Shown here piece after piece: positions 53,247-64,000 of a stretch of DNA of 64,000 nucleotides. The position numbers and the translations under genes were made by a program. The stretch's first letter is position 1. Each line of letters opens with the position of its first letter. Below the pieces are notes generated by a model. That model did no database searches. It saw only the letters and a program-made list of their open reading frames with translations, and was not told the DNA's origin. The stretch is from Chamaecrista fasciculata (lineage: Eukaryota > Streptophyta > Magnoliopsida > Fabales > Fabaceae). The DNA lies in assembly GCA_003254925.1 (NCBI GenBank), contig QANZ01017153.1:277504-341503 (forward strand). The letters are read 5' to 3'.

Positions 53247-54028
53247 GAAAGGAAATTGACTCTATCATATTTTGAAAATTATTAAATCTTATTAAGCTTT
53301 AACTAAGAATTTAGACAAGTTTTAGAGAAAACAAAACTAAAGGACCAAATATTGTCTCTCATAAGAATAGAAATAGTAAGGTTCAAAACTTCCAACTGGG
53401 TTTGGGTCTCTCAAATTGGTATATAAAAATAAAAAAGAACTACTTACAATATTCTTAAACTATAAAAACTATCTAAGACTAAACTATTGTCATAAAAATA
53501 AAACTATTCTCAAAAGTCTTTAAAACATATTTAAAATTCAACTAAAGCAAAGTTTACTCAAGAAGAAAATTAAAAGTATGAATTATTTAAATCAATTACC
53601 AAGAAAATAGGTGTGAGAAATTTTAAAATAGGATATATATATATAATTGTCGAAAAATACACCTATTAAAAGACAAATATTTTTGAATTACACCTAAAGT
53701 AAGCAGCTCTAGCTTATTCCTATCCCCCACACTTTGAAATGTTACAATCAACATAGCCAAGGAAAGAAATAGGCTAAGAGTGGAATTCACTCTCTCTCCC
53801 CCACTTTAAAATAAACATTGTTCTCAATGAGTTCATAAAAATAATTAAGAGAACTGTTTGGTTATCATCATTAAAAAAATTAAAAGCAAATGATTAATTG
53901 AAAATATAACATCTACCTAAAGGGATAAACAAAGAATAACAATAACAATAACATAATTAAAAATAAAAATGGAATTTAAGCTAGACTCTATTTGTACTCC
54001 TAGTAGATATATCTTTTTAGATAAAAAG

Positions 54029-56242
54029 TGTTGGGAAATCACAGAGCGAGCGCAGCGGAAAAAATAAAAAACTTTAAATATGCTAACTCTGTGATTCCTT
54101 CCAGGATCCACTAATTATATTTATACCAGAAAAGTAAAGATGTTTACCTATATTTCAATCGGTGACTTATCGTGTTTGCGAATTTGAGAAGTCCACTCCA
54201 AGTGTCCTTCCTCTACCGGTGATCCACACTAGCAGTTTGGCAGATGCCTAGGTGCTAGCCTCCTTCACTTCTTCCCAAGTGAATACGGGAACTCTATCTA
54301 TGATTCTTGAATCATCAAGAACGGTTCTTGATCCTCAAGATTGATTGGCGTACACTATTATTATCAAGTGCAAGTCTAACTCCCTTTCTCCAAGAAGAAA
54401 ATCGACTCACTCTCACAAAACTAGGACTTGGCGAATTATTACTCTCAAAAGGGCCCTAGGTGAAATTCTTAGTCTCACCAAGAATTGGTTGTGTGTTGTG
54501 TTAGGCGCCTAAGCCTATATGAGGGTATTTATAGTTTCCTCATTCCCAAATTTAGGGAATCCTAATCCAATTAGTGAATCCCTAAAATCTTGAATATTTT
54601 AATTCTATAATTAATATATTTCAGGGAATCTTGATTTATAATATCACACTTTAATATTATAATTCAAAATTCAATAGGTGGCAATTCGAATTTGAGACTC
54701 AAGATCAAATCTTGAAATCAAATCTTGATTGCTCAAATCCTATTGGTTGGAATGAGTCATGAGGAATTGATTTTATAATTAAAATATTACTTTAATATTT
54801 TATATCATAAAATTCGAATTTGCACATATCTTTTAAATTTAAAGTGCAAGATCAAATCTTGCACTCCAAGAAACAAGTCCATGCGCCATCCTCATGTAGT
54901 TCTAGAGGAATTCCATAACAACCCAACTTCTTAGGTAGTTATAACTAACTTTGTTAATTCCTAACAATATTGAATTAAAATATTACTTTAATATCTTTAA
55001 TTCAAATCCTGTATCTTTTCAAAAAGATATTTTTTGAATTCAAAATTCAAACCTTGTTATCTTTATTTAATTAACAAAACATTTTCATTAATTAAAATAA
55101 GACCTAAGAGGCGCCACCCTCTATCTTGTTTCCCCAATATTAGTGAATTTAATAAATCAATAATTCCCTAACTTTTAGGAAACTTATTTAATTTATCATT
55201 CCCTAATATTTTAAACAAGAATTTAATTGTAAACCATTTATATTTGAATTTGTCCAACAAATTTAAATACCACAATCATAGATATTTATTTAAGACAAGA
55301 TTTAATGTCCTAAGACATCTAACTATGTCTTAAATTGTGTCACCAAAGTGACTCACGAATTAACCCTAATTCGTGTCCCAAAAATGGCATCTTGATCCTG
55401 CTCATGTGTGACCCAGCAGGCCTCACGTGAAGTTGGCAGCAAGCCATCTCAATGACTCACAAGTCGAGAGCGGACTCTAGCAAGCCATCTCGACTACCCA
55501 AAACACGTGAGTTATCGCTTTAACGTTAACGACTTAACCTAAGTACCACCTTGTCATAATCCCTATTGTCACATGATATTTTGGTCATGAATTAGGCACG
55601 GGAATGTCATCCATAATCCAAACCACAACTTTATCGATTCCCCGAGTTAGTCTCATTTCCCAGCGTGGCCACGCATTTCTTGGACAAACTCATCGAGGGC
55701 GCCAGTTAAATATCTCTCATCTTAATGAGGGACAAAATCCCATCTTGGTCAACCACATTCCTCAGCACGGAAATCAACCAAACCCGTACCTAGCCTGTAT
55801 GGCTACCCTGCTATGGGCAACGTTGGACTAGGCCAAAGTTTGACAACTACAATGCCGGAATAGTCAAGACCTCAGGTCTAAGGCTATCGTGACAGGTGTA
55901 CAGGAGAGGCTAGCTTATGACTAAACCCATGCAGGACTCTCCGGGTCGGTCCAGCAACTTGTAACCCTTACATAATTGCACCATGACTCTCGAGAAGCAT
56001 CTAGTGCATGTATCTCTATACACCGAGGTCATGCTGGTCTTGGTTCATTTACGTTCCCACGTCAATGATCGACCAGGGACAGTTTTAGATTAATTATCAA
56101 ATAATTAATCCAGGATGCTATCATAGTAAACATGCTAATAATATGATAACAACATAATTTATCTCCATAAATTAATCAAAAACCATATATTCAAACAAAA
56201 CATATATATAAGATGATTGGCCCTAGGGCACAATCTCTATCA
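54029..56242 (-). mobile_element. Copia-type solo LTR (fossil), minus strand, in retroelement B
   Basis: Left TGTTGGGAAATCACAGAG, right CACAATCTCTATCA, exact duplications AAAAG (54024-54028 and 56243-56247). Closest in this window to the LTR of 33501-35705 (shared TGAT start and TTTCCCAACA end). Confidence 0.9.
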
Positions 56243-57110
56243 AAAAGTCTTCAAAACTATGTTCAATTTCAACAATCTTCTTGACAGTAGAAGGTTGAGG
56301 AGTGGACTCGTTATTGGAAGACTCACTGTCTGACTCAAAGATGTGTGGAGTAGGTTTCCTAATGATGTTTACGGCTCCAACAAAACTAGAGTAATTCCAA
56401 AATCGTCGGTCTAGAGGAGGTTGGAATACCTCATCAAGACAAACGAAGTGAAGGTCTGGGAGAATTTTCTCAGTCGAGTCTATATGTACACCTGCTTGTC
56501 TTGCTAATGCACTGATAGTACTGGGAAACCATAAATCATGGATATGTTGCTTCCAGAGATGTTGACGAAGTTGTGTATGTATAAGCTGACCATAGTTCAC
56601 AGGCCAACTTTTAAGAATGTACATTAATAATATGGCATGTTCCCTAGTGACGAGGTCAGGATTTTTGACGTGAACACCCTATGTAATGCTTTTGCAATAG
56701 GGATCATAGTAGAAGGTGGAAATCCTAGTTGCTCACCTTTTGAGCTCCATATCATTCCTTTTTCACATAGGGGTTCTTGTGTATCACGAAGGTTTTGTTG
56801 ACATACTTGGGTCATCCCTCGGAATGCACAATGACTAACTTCGGGGAGTTCAAAAAGTCTATTAATTGCTGCAGCTAAATAATCAACAACTAGTCTTTGA
56901 AGTGAAATGCCGCTACGGTGAAAAGGACTAGCATTAATGTAGAATTCTCTCACAAGGCTAATGGTTGCATCGTAAGCTGGTTAAAACACTCTTGTTGTTT
57001 TGCTTCGTCTAATCACCTTGGTGACAGAGGCCATACGTCGATCAGAATGATTCACCCCTCTCTCAAGGATGAATGGCGCATTTCGAGCAATAATCATGAT
57101 CTATAAGGAA
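56243..57110 (-). pseudogene. 'Putative plant transposon protein'-like ORF remains of retroelement B (fossil)
   Basis: The minus strand encodes REFYINASPFHRSGISLQRL, DYLAAAINRLFELPEVSHCA, and SWPVNYGQLIHTQLRQHLW, then a Ser/Glu-rich tail. Same domain type as in A at 39932-40620, better preserved here. The region is broken. Confidence 0.6.
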
Positions 57111-58090
57111 CAATAATTATACTAGTTATAATTATTGAAGAGTACTACGAAAACACTATATAAACTACCTACAAACATTAGATCATACCTAAATTGACCT
57201 CTAGACCTTATCGATCGATCAAAATTTTAATTTAAGTTTGAGTCGTTAGGTTGCACCGTCGGCGCAAAAACTAGAGCAGACGCATTTTGAAAATGTTGCA
57301 GAAAATCAGTGATGATACATGCTTAGAAAAAACCATAAAGTGCAATTGAAGTATTAAATAATTAAAGATACTACGAAGAACTTGTAGAATCTTACATTTG
57401 AATCTGGAATTCCTTGGGAAGAACACTAAAGAATCTCAGAAATCTTCTCTTAAGAATATGTTTTGAGAACAAGAGAAGAGTATTTTAGAGTTGGGAGTGA
57501 TCTAAGATCTAAGGAGGTATATATAGAAGATAATCTTGGAATCCTAGTCGAACTGGGATAAAATCTTCTTCAAATTTTGAAGCAAATTTGATCAGAGTCT
57601 GCTTTTGAGCAAACTCCTGAAATCTGACTTTGCGCTGTCATACTGCGTCGTCGACGCAAATATTGGCGCAGAAGGAAAAATTTCCTTCTCGGTCCTAGTG
57701 ACTGACTCTAACTTAATGAAAACTAAAAACTAAAAGTAAACAAAGAAAAACTAATCTAGAAGATTAACCTAAAAGTTCTAAAGATCTAAACCTAAGAAAT
57801 GGGGTTTACGGAGTAATCCCCCTTCTTCCCCCACACTTACACGCGACTGTGTAAGTGGGTAGAAGGCATCACAGAGACTTTTCAAGGAGGCTTGAAAGTC
57901 TCTTGTCGGAACTTTAATAGGTGTCCGCCAAGTCTCGCAAAGCAATTATTCGACGACCACACAAGTTATAATTGTCATCACAAAAAATGACAGCGAAAGT
58001 GGGCCTTCTTGTCTCGCCCTTCTTCATAAATCTTTTAAGTTTTATTCATAGACGGTGTCTTATTCCCCCTACCTTTCTATATTTACGTGT
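57111..58090. other. Spacer within retroelement B
   Basis: Corresponds to 40621-41426 in A. Contains 'caccgtcggcgcaaa' and 'tgcgtcgtcgacgcaaa' phrases. No protein recognised. Confidence 0.4.
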
Positions 58091-59806
58091 TTTATTTCGC
58101 TTTTTCTTTAGATGTATGTGTCATAAACACTCACGATATAAAACAGTTTTATTAGGAAGCGTACCTGGTCTGGCAGGAGATAATTCCTCATTGATTGTGA
58201 GTGTGTTGTTGCGCTGATCCTCATCTCCTTGTAGAGTGATATCCATCTTTGGTGTTGGATCAAGCAACTCATCGATGCCTACAAAATCAACATCGGTGAT
58301 TTCCTTGGTCTTATCTCACACGACATCGAAGTGATAGAGACATTCCTCTATCGTTAGGCACTCATTACATGTGCCTAAGCCCTTGCATGAGCATGGAGAA
58401 AGACGAGGAGGTTCATCTGAGAGTAGGAAATCAAAGTCATCCATGCCTCTCTCCTCCACTTCTAGAATGTTCTCTATGGAAGTGAGAATTTCTAGACCAC
58501 AACAATCTGCTAGGGCTGGCCTTTTTCAAGTTTTTGCTTGGCAAGCCTCCACTCAATATTACACTTTTTCTTGTTATAATCAAGCTTAGAATTTCGCTTG
58601 ATTTTCTTTTGGCTGAGCACAAAATTTCGCTCGACCTTAGATTGTGTGGTCTGACCAAAATCCTCGGACTCTTTCTCGAAGAATGATGCAAGTCTCATGT
58701 CTTCAAGGTCTACTTCGTGTATGCTAGGAGTAGGTTTGTATGGCACTATATTAAGAAGGTATGTGAGCTTAGGATCTTCATCGGAATCACGACCTTCATT
58801 CTCAAAAAGAGAGCTAAGACCACAATCCTCACTAGGTTGGCTGTACGAATGCCTCGCATCCCCAACAAAGAATATTCCTCATCAGCTTGCTTCGCATCAT
58901 ATATGTTGAAGGATATCTTCTCTTTTCCATCTTCCATGGTGATTCTTCCTTCCTTCATGCTAACATTGACGTTGGTCGTCCGCAAGAAAGATCTACCTAA
59001 GATAAGGGACGAGTCGCTAATCTTTTCGATGTCCATGTCTAAGACATAGAAGCAGCGGGAAAGACTAGGTTCTTAATTTTTAGTAAGACATCCTCTAAAT
59101 TTCCTAGTGGTCTTCTACTACTCTTGTCTGCTAGTTGCAATATCATGCTTGCTCCTTTGAGCATTTTTAAGTCTAGAGACTCGTATATTTCTTTGGGCAT
59201 GATGTTTATTGCAACTCCTAGATCTAGGAGTGCTCCATTTATGACTGCCTTTCTTATCATGCAAGGAATGGTAAAAGAGCCATGGTCCTTGCATTTTGCT
59301 GGAAATTGGGGTTAGAAGAGGGCGACAATGGTAGGACTGATATGTAGCTTCTTGCGAGCTACTCTTTTCCTCGCACATAAGTCATTAAATGTTTTGGTGT
59401 ACTTAGGGACTCTCTTTACCAAATCCAACAAGGACATATTGAACTCCAACTTATTAAATAATTCAAAGACTTCATTGTCTTTCTTCTCCTCGTATTGCTC
59501 TTTAGTCATAAGATATGAATTTGGGAAGGGTAGATCCTCTATTCTTGTTCCCCAATCCATTTTTGGTGGAACTTCCATCTAGCGAGCTTTTGAAGATTTG
59601 TGACTGCGCAGGGTTCCTTTCTACTATGGATATGTATCCATTATCTTCAACTCCTAGAGGCTTGCTTGTGTCAAATTCTACTTTGTCGTGCCTAGATTCC
59701 CCTATGTTTATGGTAGTTTCTAAGGGCTTACTATTAGCTTGTCCTAGTGGTTCTTCTATTCTATCGCTCCTAAGAGTTATAGCGTTAATTTGGACATATA
59801 ATTAAC
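58091..59806 (-). pseudogene. Gag end, protease and cysteine-motif region of retroelement B (fossil)
   Basis: In sense order: the last part of gag, then PKYTKTFNDLCARKRVARKK, the protease phrase ALLDLGVAINIMPKEIYESL, LADKSSRRPLG and ILGRSFLRTTNVNVSMKEG, then an acidic stretch and the CSCKGLGTCNECLT motif. It aligns by eye with the same succession in A. Confidence 0.75.
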
Positions 59807-60113
59807 GAGTAAACTACTAAATTGGTCCCTGGATTATTGACTCGCTGCCAGATTGGTCCCCAAATTTAGGAAATTGACAAATAGGTCCCCGAATTTTTCT
59901 AACGAGTCAAATAGGTCCCTGAATTTTTCTAACATTTGTCAAATAGGTCCTTCTGTGCATGTTATTCGGGGACCTATTTGACTAACGTTTAAAAAATTCG
60001 AGGACCTATTTGACTCGTTAGAAAAATTCGGGGACCTATTTGTCAATTTTATAAATTCAGGGACCAATCGGTTAGGGAACCAATAATCCAGGGACCAATT
60101 TGGTAGTTTACTC
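59807..60113. mobile_element. Mutator-type MITE, 307 bp
   Basis: Same family as 52970-53246, with exact 10-bp duplications TATAATTAAC (59797-59806 and 60114-60123). It sits just at the end of recognisable retroelement B sequence. Confidence 0.92.
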
Positions 60114-60123
60114 TATAATTAAC

Positions 60124-60449
60124 TGAACCAAACCGCTAGTATTTATATATCACTTTTCTAGTTTTATTGTGATATATGTGATTACTTTTAATAAAAAAAA
60201 CTATTAATTTTTTAATAATCGTTTAATTTTACCATATGTTTAGTTATGTTATCTTATTGATACTAACTAATATTTTTTTTTAATAAAAAAAGTGGAAGTA
60301 AGGGAAGGCAAACTAACTACTATTTTTAGTCTCCAAAATTATATCTTTTCCTATGTCTAATCGTGTTTGCCATTTTTAATCTATTCTATAAATTTGACTT
60401 ACTACTCCTAAATACGATTTTTTTCTTTCTAATTTTATATTTAATTAAT
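60124..60449. other. AT-rich DNA, no gene seen
   Basis: No similarity to the neighbouring elements was recognised. Possibly host intergenic DNA on the far side of B. Confidence 0.4.
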
Positions 60450-61200
60450 GAGTAAACTAACTTCCCAGTCCCTGAATTTTGGATGCGGTGACAGATAGGT
60501 CCCTGAATTTTACACATTGCACTAGTCAGTCCTCGAAATTTGCAAACGCTTAACAAATTGGTCCCTCCGTCATATTAGCGTTACAAAAATGTTGTGGCCA
60601 TAACGGATGCCGATGTGTCCCGTTATGCGCTGACGTGTCTTTTTATGTCCACATGAGCACTCGTTATATTCCAAAAAAATAAAAAAAAGTTGCCACGTCA
60701 TAAAATAGTGACACATCAACATTTCCTCGTTGCACGTATAGGTCCCTGACCCATTTTTATTCCATTATTCTCAATTCCCCCTCATTTTCATCATCTTCAT
60801 TCATTTTAGTCCCAAATCCTCAAAATAAAATTGTAAAGTGTTCCAAAACTTTTTCAAACATTCCAATTCAGTCCTTAAAAATATTTAAAACCCTAAACTC
60901 TAAAATCCCAAACCCTAAACCCAAAACCCTAAAACCCGAAACCCTAAACCCTAAAAAAAAGTCTGAGTTCAACAATTAGGTTTTTGACCCATTTTTATTC
61001 CATTATTCTCAATTTCCCCTCTTTTTCATCATCTTCATTCATTGTAGTCCCAAATCCTCAAAATAAAATTGTAAAATGTCCCAAAAACTCTTTCAATCAT
61101 TCCAATTTAGTCCTTAAAAATATTAAAAACCTTAAACCCTAAACCCTAAACCCCTAAAACTTAAAAAAAAAATTAATCTTAATTTTCATCTTCCCAATAT
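60450..61200. repeat. Partial foldback-like end, tandem ~238-bp duplication and telomere-like CCCTAAA clusters
   Basis: Begins GAGTAAACTAACTTCCCAG, similar in style to the two MITEs nearby, but no partner end was found. From 60748 a unit of about 238 bp is repeated ('ttccattattctcaatt', 'tcatcatcttcattcatt', 'aatcctcaaaataaaattgt'). Each copy ends in clusters of AAACCCTAAACCC-like repeats (about 60890-60955 and 61120-61165). Confidence 0.6.
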
Positions 61201-64000
61201 TGTTGGGAAATCGCCATGCATGTAAAGCAGCGGAAACGTGTATAAAACAAAAATTTAAAACCATACATAGCGATTTCTTTCCCAATAGATCTGCTATATA
61301 GATCTGTATCGGTGTAAGGTCAAGAATTTACCCAAATCGATGGCTGTTCTTTGCGTTTACGAATGTGAGGAGTCCACTCCGAGTGTGCTCCCTCCACCGG
61401 TGATCCACACGAACAGTTTGGTAGATGCCTAGGTGCTAGCCACGTTCACTTCTCCAAGCAAACCGGGAGCCTTATCTACGGTGTTCTTGGGTTCAAGAAC
61501 ACTTCTCAAACTCCAAGATAAGATGGCGCCTTTGATCAAGAATGTGGTTCTTGATCTCACACACAACCTCAACTCACAAAATCTAGAACACTTCTAGGGT
61601 TTGCGCCACTTTCTCTCTCTAGAAAGATTAGGGTTGTGTTTTCTCTCACAAACTTTCACCAAGACACAAAACGATTTTGATCTTGTGAACTTTGCTAGCT
61701 AAAGTCGAAATTCCCAAGGTATGAGAGACTCTATGCTTGGCATGAGTGAAAGTCGACTTATGCTCCTTATATATATAGGGTTTAGGCTTTGATAATTATA
61801 ATTAGGGTTTCCCAAAATTAAACAATTATCAAATTATTAAATCATGAGATTACACTAATATCATGATTTTAGGACTTGAATTCCTAATTATAATATTACC
61901 TTAATATTATAATTTGGATCCAAATGCAATCTTGGAGAATCAATTTGGAAGATCAAATCTTCCCAAGGAGATTCCCTCCCATGCGCCAAGTCCTAGGATT
62001 TTTTAGTTGGAATTTAATAAACTAAAATAACAAACCTAACAATTAGGTAGTTATAACTAATTTGTTATTTTCCAACAATATTGATTTAAGATATTACCAT
62101 AATATCTTAAGTCAATCTCAAATTCGAATTTTAGTCTTTTATTGAATTAAAATATTACATTAATATCTAATTCAAATAGACCTAAAATTCGACTTCCCTA
62201 TATATATTATTATTGAATTAAAATATTACACTAATATCTAATTCAATCATTTGAAATCTAGATCAAATCTATTTGAATTTCAAATCTTCAAGCCATGACT
62301 TTAATTAATAAAACATTTCTATTAATTAAAATAGGCTAGTATTAGGCGCCAACCTCATCCCTATTTATCCTAATATTAGTGAATTTAATAAATCAATAAT
62401 TTCCTAACTTTTAGGAAACTTATTTAATTNGACTCTCATAACAGCATCTAGTGCATGCATCCCTATGCACCGAGGTCATGCTGGTCTTAGTTCAATTCAA
62501 GTTCCCACTCGAATGATAGACCAGGGTCAGTTTTAGATTAATTATCTTATAATTAATCACGGACTGTTATCACAGTAAACATGCTAATAATGTGATAACC
62601 ATTAATTTATCTCTATAAATTAATTGATATGTTCACAACATATCTATCAGATGATTGGCCCTAGGGCACAATCTCCATCAAACTCCCACTTGCACTAGGT
62701 ACAATCGTCAATCAAACTGTTCCTAACACTTAGGAACATCCATTGATGTGTCTAATTCCCACTTGACATTACATGGTACTTATGTAAGACCTGTGCTGGG
62801 GTTTCATTTAGAGGATTTGGCAAAATGTCCTCGACTGCTATGTTTTCATATCTCAATATCACCATCTCTAGGCGATCTTGTCTGAGTCCTTATCACTGTC
62901 GGAACATCAGTGGGGAACTCCTTCCCTCTTGGTGTCTTCCTGTCCCACAGGCTGACCACCAAGTGTACTTCAGACACTTGTTTTACAGTCTGCGTCTCTA
63001 CGCGACTAACCCATTCTTTGTAGAATCAGTAATCGTACTCTACTTGGAACCATTCCAACTTTACGATTACTATGTTCAGGGAATACATTTCGACTGCGAT
63101 TGGTCTTGGTTGGCTTGAATAATGGGCTTTGTGTAACACTTTACACTAATTCTACCATAAACCAAGAATTTGTCCTCAGTGCTTCATAAGTACTTAAGGA
63201 CCCTAATGACAGCTTCCCGGGGACCTCAACAGGGTCACAGCTCGTCATTCAAAGGGGCAAGGGTCGTATTGAGTCTGGTACAACATGATAGATCCTATTG
63301 CCAAAGCATAAGAGATGCCAATCATGTGTCCTTTGCTCATCACGTGTCTCAGGAAACACTGATCCTTGCTAAGGACCAAAACGTGATTCATCCGCATGAA
63401 TCTCTTCTTGAAATCTCGCATACTGAACTCTTTCAGTATCTTATCCAAGAACGTACTTTTGACTCAATTCAAGAAGTCTCCAAGATCTATCACCATAGAT
63501 TCTTGTTGCCTACTGTAGGCCACTTCTTTCCTTCATCGAGAGTGACTTACTCGTCTAAGATTCACAATCTTAAGACAGTAACGTCATTTTCGACTAGCGA
63601 TATCTCAATGACATATGGCACCAAGAATTCAATCGTGCTCCCACTAACCTTATAGGAAACATAGGACCTATCAAGGTTTTTTGAAAGAAGTCAAACCCTT
63701 TTGACATCTTTACCAAAGCAATGATAAAAGTTTCTCGATCGGTGGCGGGCTCACCACGCTCCTAGAGCAACACATCCCTGCTCTCAATAACCAAAGATCC
63801 CTATCTTTGAAACTGAGAACGTGTTCTATCAGAACTTTGTTGTCCTTATGCTTTAGAGGAGCTTTCACAACTCCTTGTGGATCTTCTCTAATTTTCGTCT
63901 GTGCCTCTCAAGTGTCTTGTGGATCTTGAACACCTTCAAGATTCATCTTACTCCCACTGTTTCTTTTGGAAACAAAGAATTCCTTTCTAAAAGGTATTCA
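61201..64000 (-). mobile_element. Copia-type retroelement (fossil), minus strand, runs off the window
   Basis: The 3' LTR occupies 61201-62682 (ends CACAATCTCCATCA on the plus strand; TGATGGAGATTG on the sense strand). A polypurine tract (AAGTGGGAGTT) abuts it. The internal region then runs right through pol. On the minus strand, MDKILKEFSMRDFKK and LSKDQC match the well-known copia reverse transcriptase phrase (DKIL-F-M-SKKG, HLSKEQCPKT). Coding frames are broken in many places. The LTR is shorter than its relatives and contains an N at 62430, so part may be missing from the assembly. Confidence 0.82.

Larger units (their letters stand above)
25112..59806 (-). mobile_element. Gypsy-type retroelement B (fossil, minus strand, incomplete)
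   Basis: Parts in plus coordinates: 3' LTR from 25112 to 52375, split by the 25.8-kb Mutator-like element (its own LTR length about 1.43 kb, ending GGTATGATCA); polypurine tract 52376-52386 (GGGGGATT on the minus strand); non-coding 3' region; 'putative plant transposon protein'-like coding remains 56245-56980; post-protease cysteine-motif region about 58100-58750; aspartic protease remains 58750-59260 (motif ALLDLGVAINIMP); end of gag 59300-59800. No reverse transcriptase or integrase was recognised, and no 5' LTR lies in the window. A solo copia LTR and a MITE interrupt it, another MITE abuts it, and its reading frames are broken in several places. The order gag-protease-ORF matches element A. 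Confidence 0.75.

Noticed and set aside
60890-61165. A true telomere or chromosome end
   Set aside because: The CCCTAAA-type units are few and irregular, and transposon DNA continues on both sides.
63170-63655. 161-codon plus-strand frame at the right edge
   Set aside because: It is antisense to the copia-type pol remains, which carry the recognisable reverse transcriptase phrase.

Overview
The window is plant nuclear DNA, most probably from a eudicot. It is AT-rich, with GT-AG introns in two recognisable plant genes, plant tRNA-derived SINEs, Mutator-like, hAT-like, Helitron-like and CACTA DNA transposons, and nested LTR retrotransposons using plant primers (tRNA-Asp and initiator tRNA-Met). 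The species cannot be named. Single N bases at ends of homopolymers and one 292-base N run mark a draft assembly.

Left part (1-15,758): two host genes that look whole. A seven-exon minus-strand gene (1184-4448) encodes a 193-residue DENR/TMA22 translation factor. A five-exon plus-strand gene (10254-15758) encodes a 525-residue secreted cytokinin dehydrogenase of the CKX2/3/4 type. Between them lie 5.8 kb of AT-rich DNA with two SINEs, a Helitron-like element and a nested hAT-like MITE pair. CKX introns 2 and 4 each carry one ~400-bp Mutator-type MITE of the same family in opposite orientation, so they bracket exons 3 and 4.

Middle part (15,759-21,528): no gene found, but several foldback elements. 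Two have exact 9-bp target duplications.

Right part (21,529-64,000): a stack of transposons. An old inverted-repeat element holds an old solo LTR, which holds a younger one. Next comes minus-strand gypsy-type relic B (25112 to about 59806). A Mutator-like element of 25.8 kb (25187-51005, 9-bp duplication AATATAGTA) sits inside B's 3' LTR. It holds a CACTA element (25781-31965) and minus-strand gypsy-type element A (32143-50444, duplication CCAAA). Copia-type LTR remnants sit inside A (four) and B (one), most as solo LTRs, each with its own 5-bp duplication. A further minus-strand copia relic runs off the right edge from 61201. The order of insertion can be read from the duplications.

A and B belong to one related family with gag, aspartic protease, a conserved cysteine motif and a 'putative plant transposon protein' type ORF. 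No reverse transcriptase or integrase was recognised in either, so the family looks non-autonomous. The most interesting observations are the opposed MITE pair around CKX exons 3-4, the depth and readability of the nest, the gag-protease-only family with its unexplained cysteine motif, and the AT-hook-like coding fragments carried by the large Mutator-like element.
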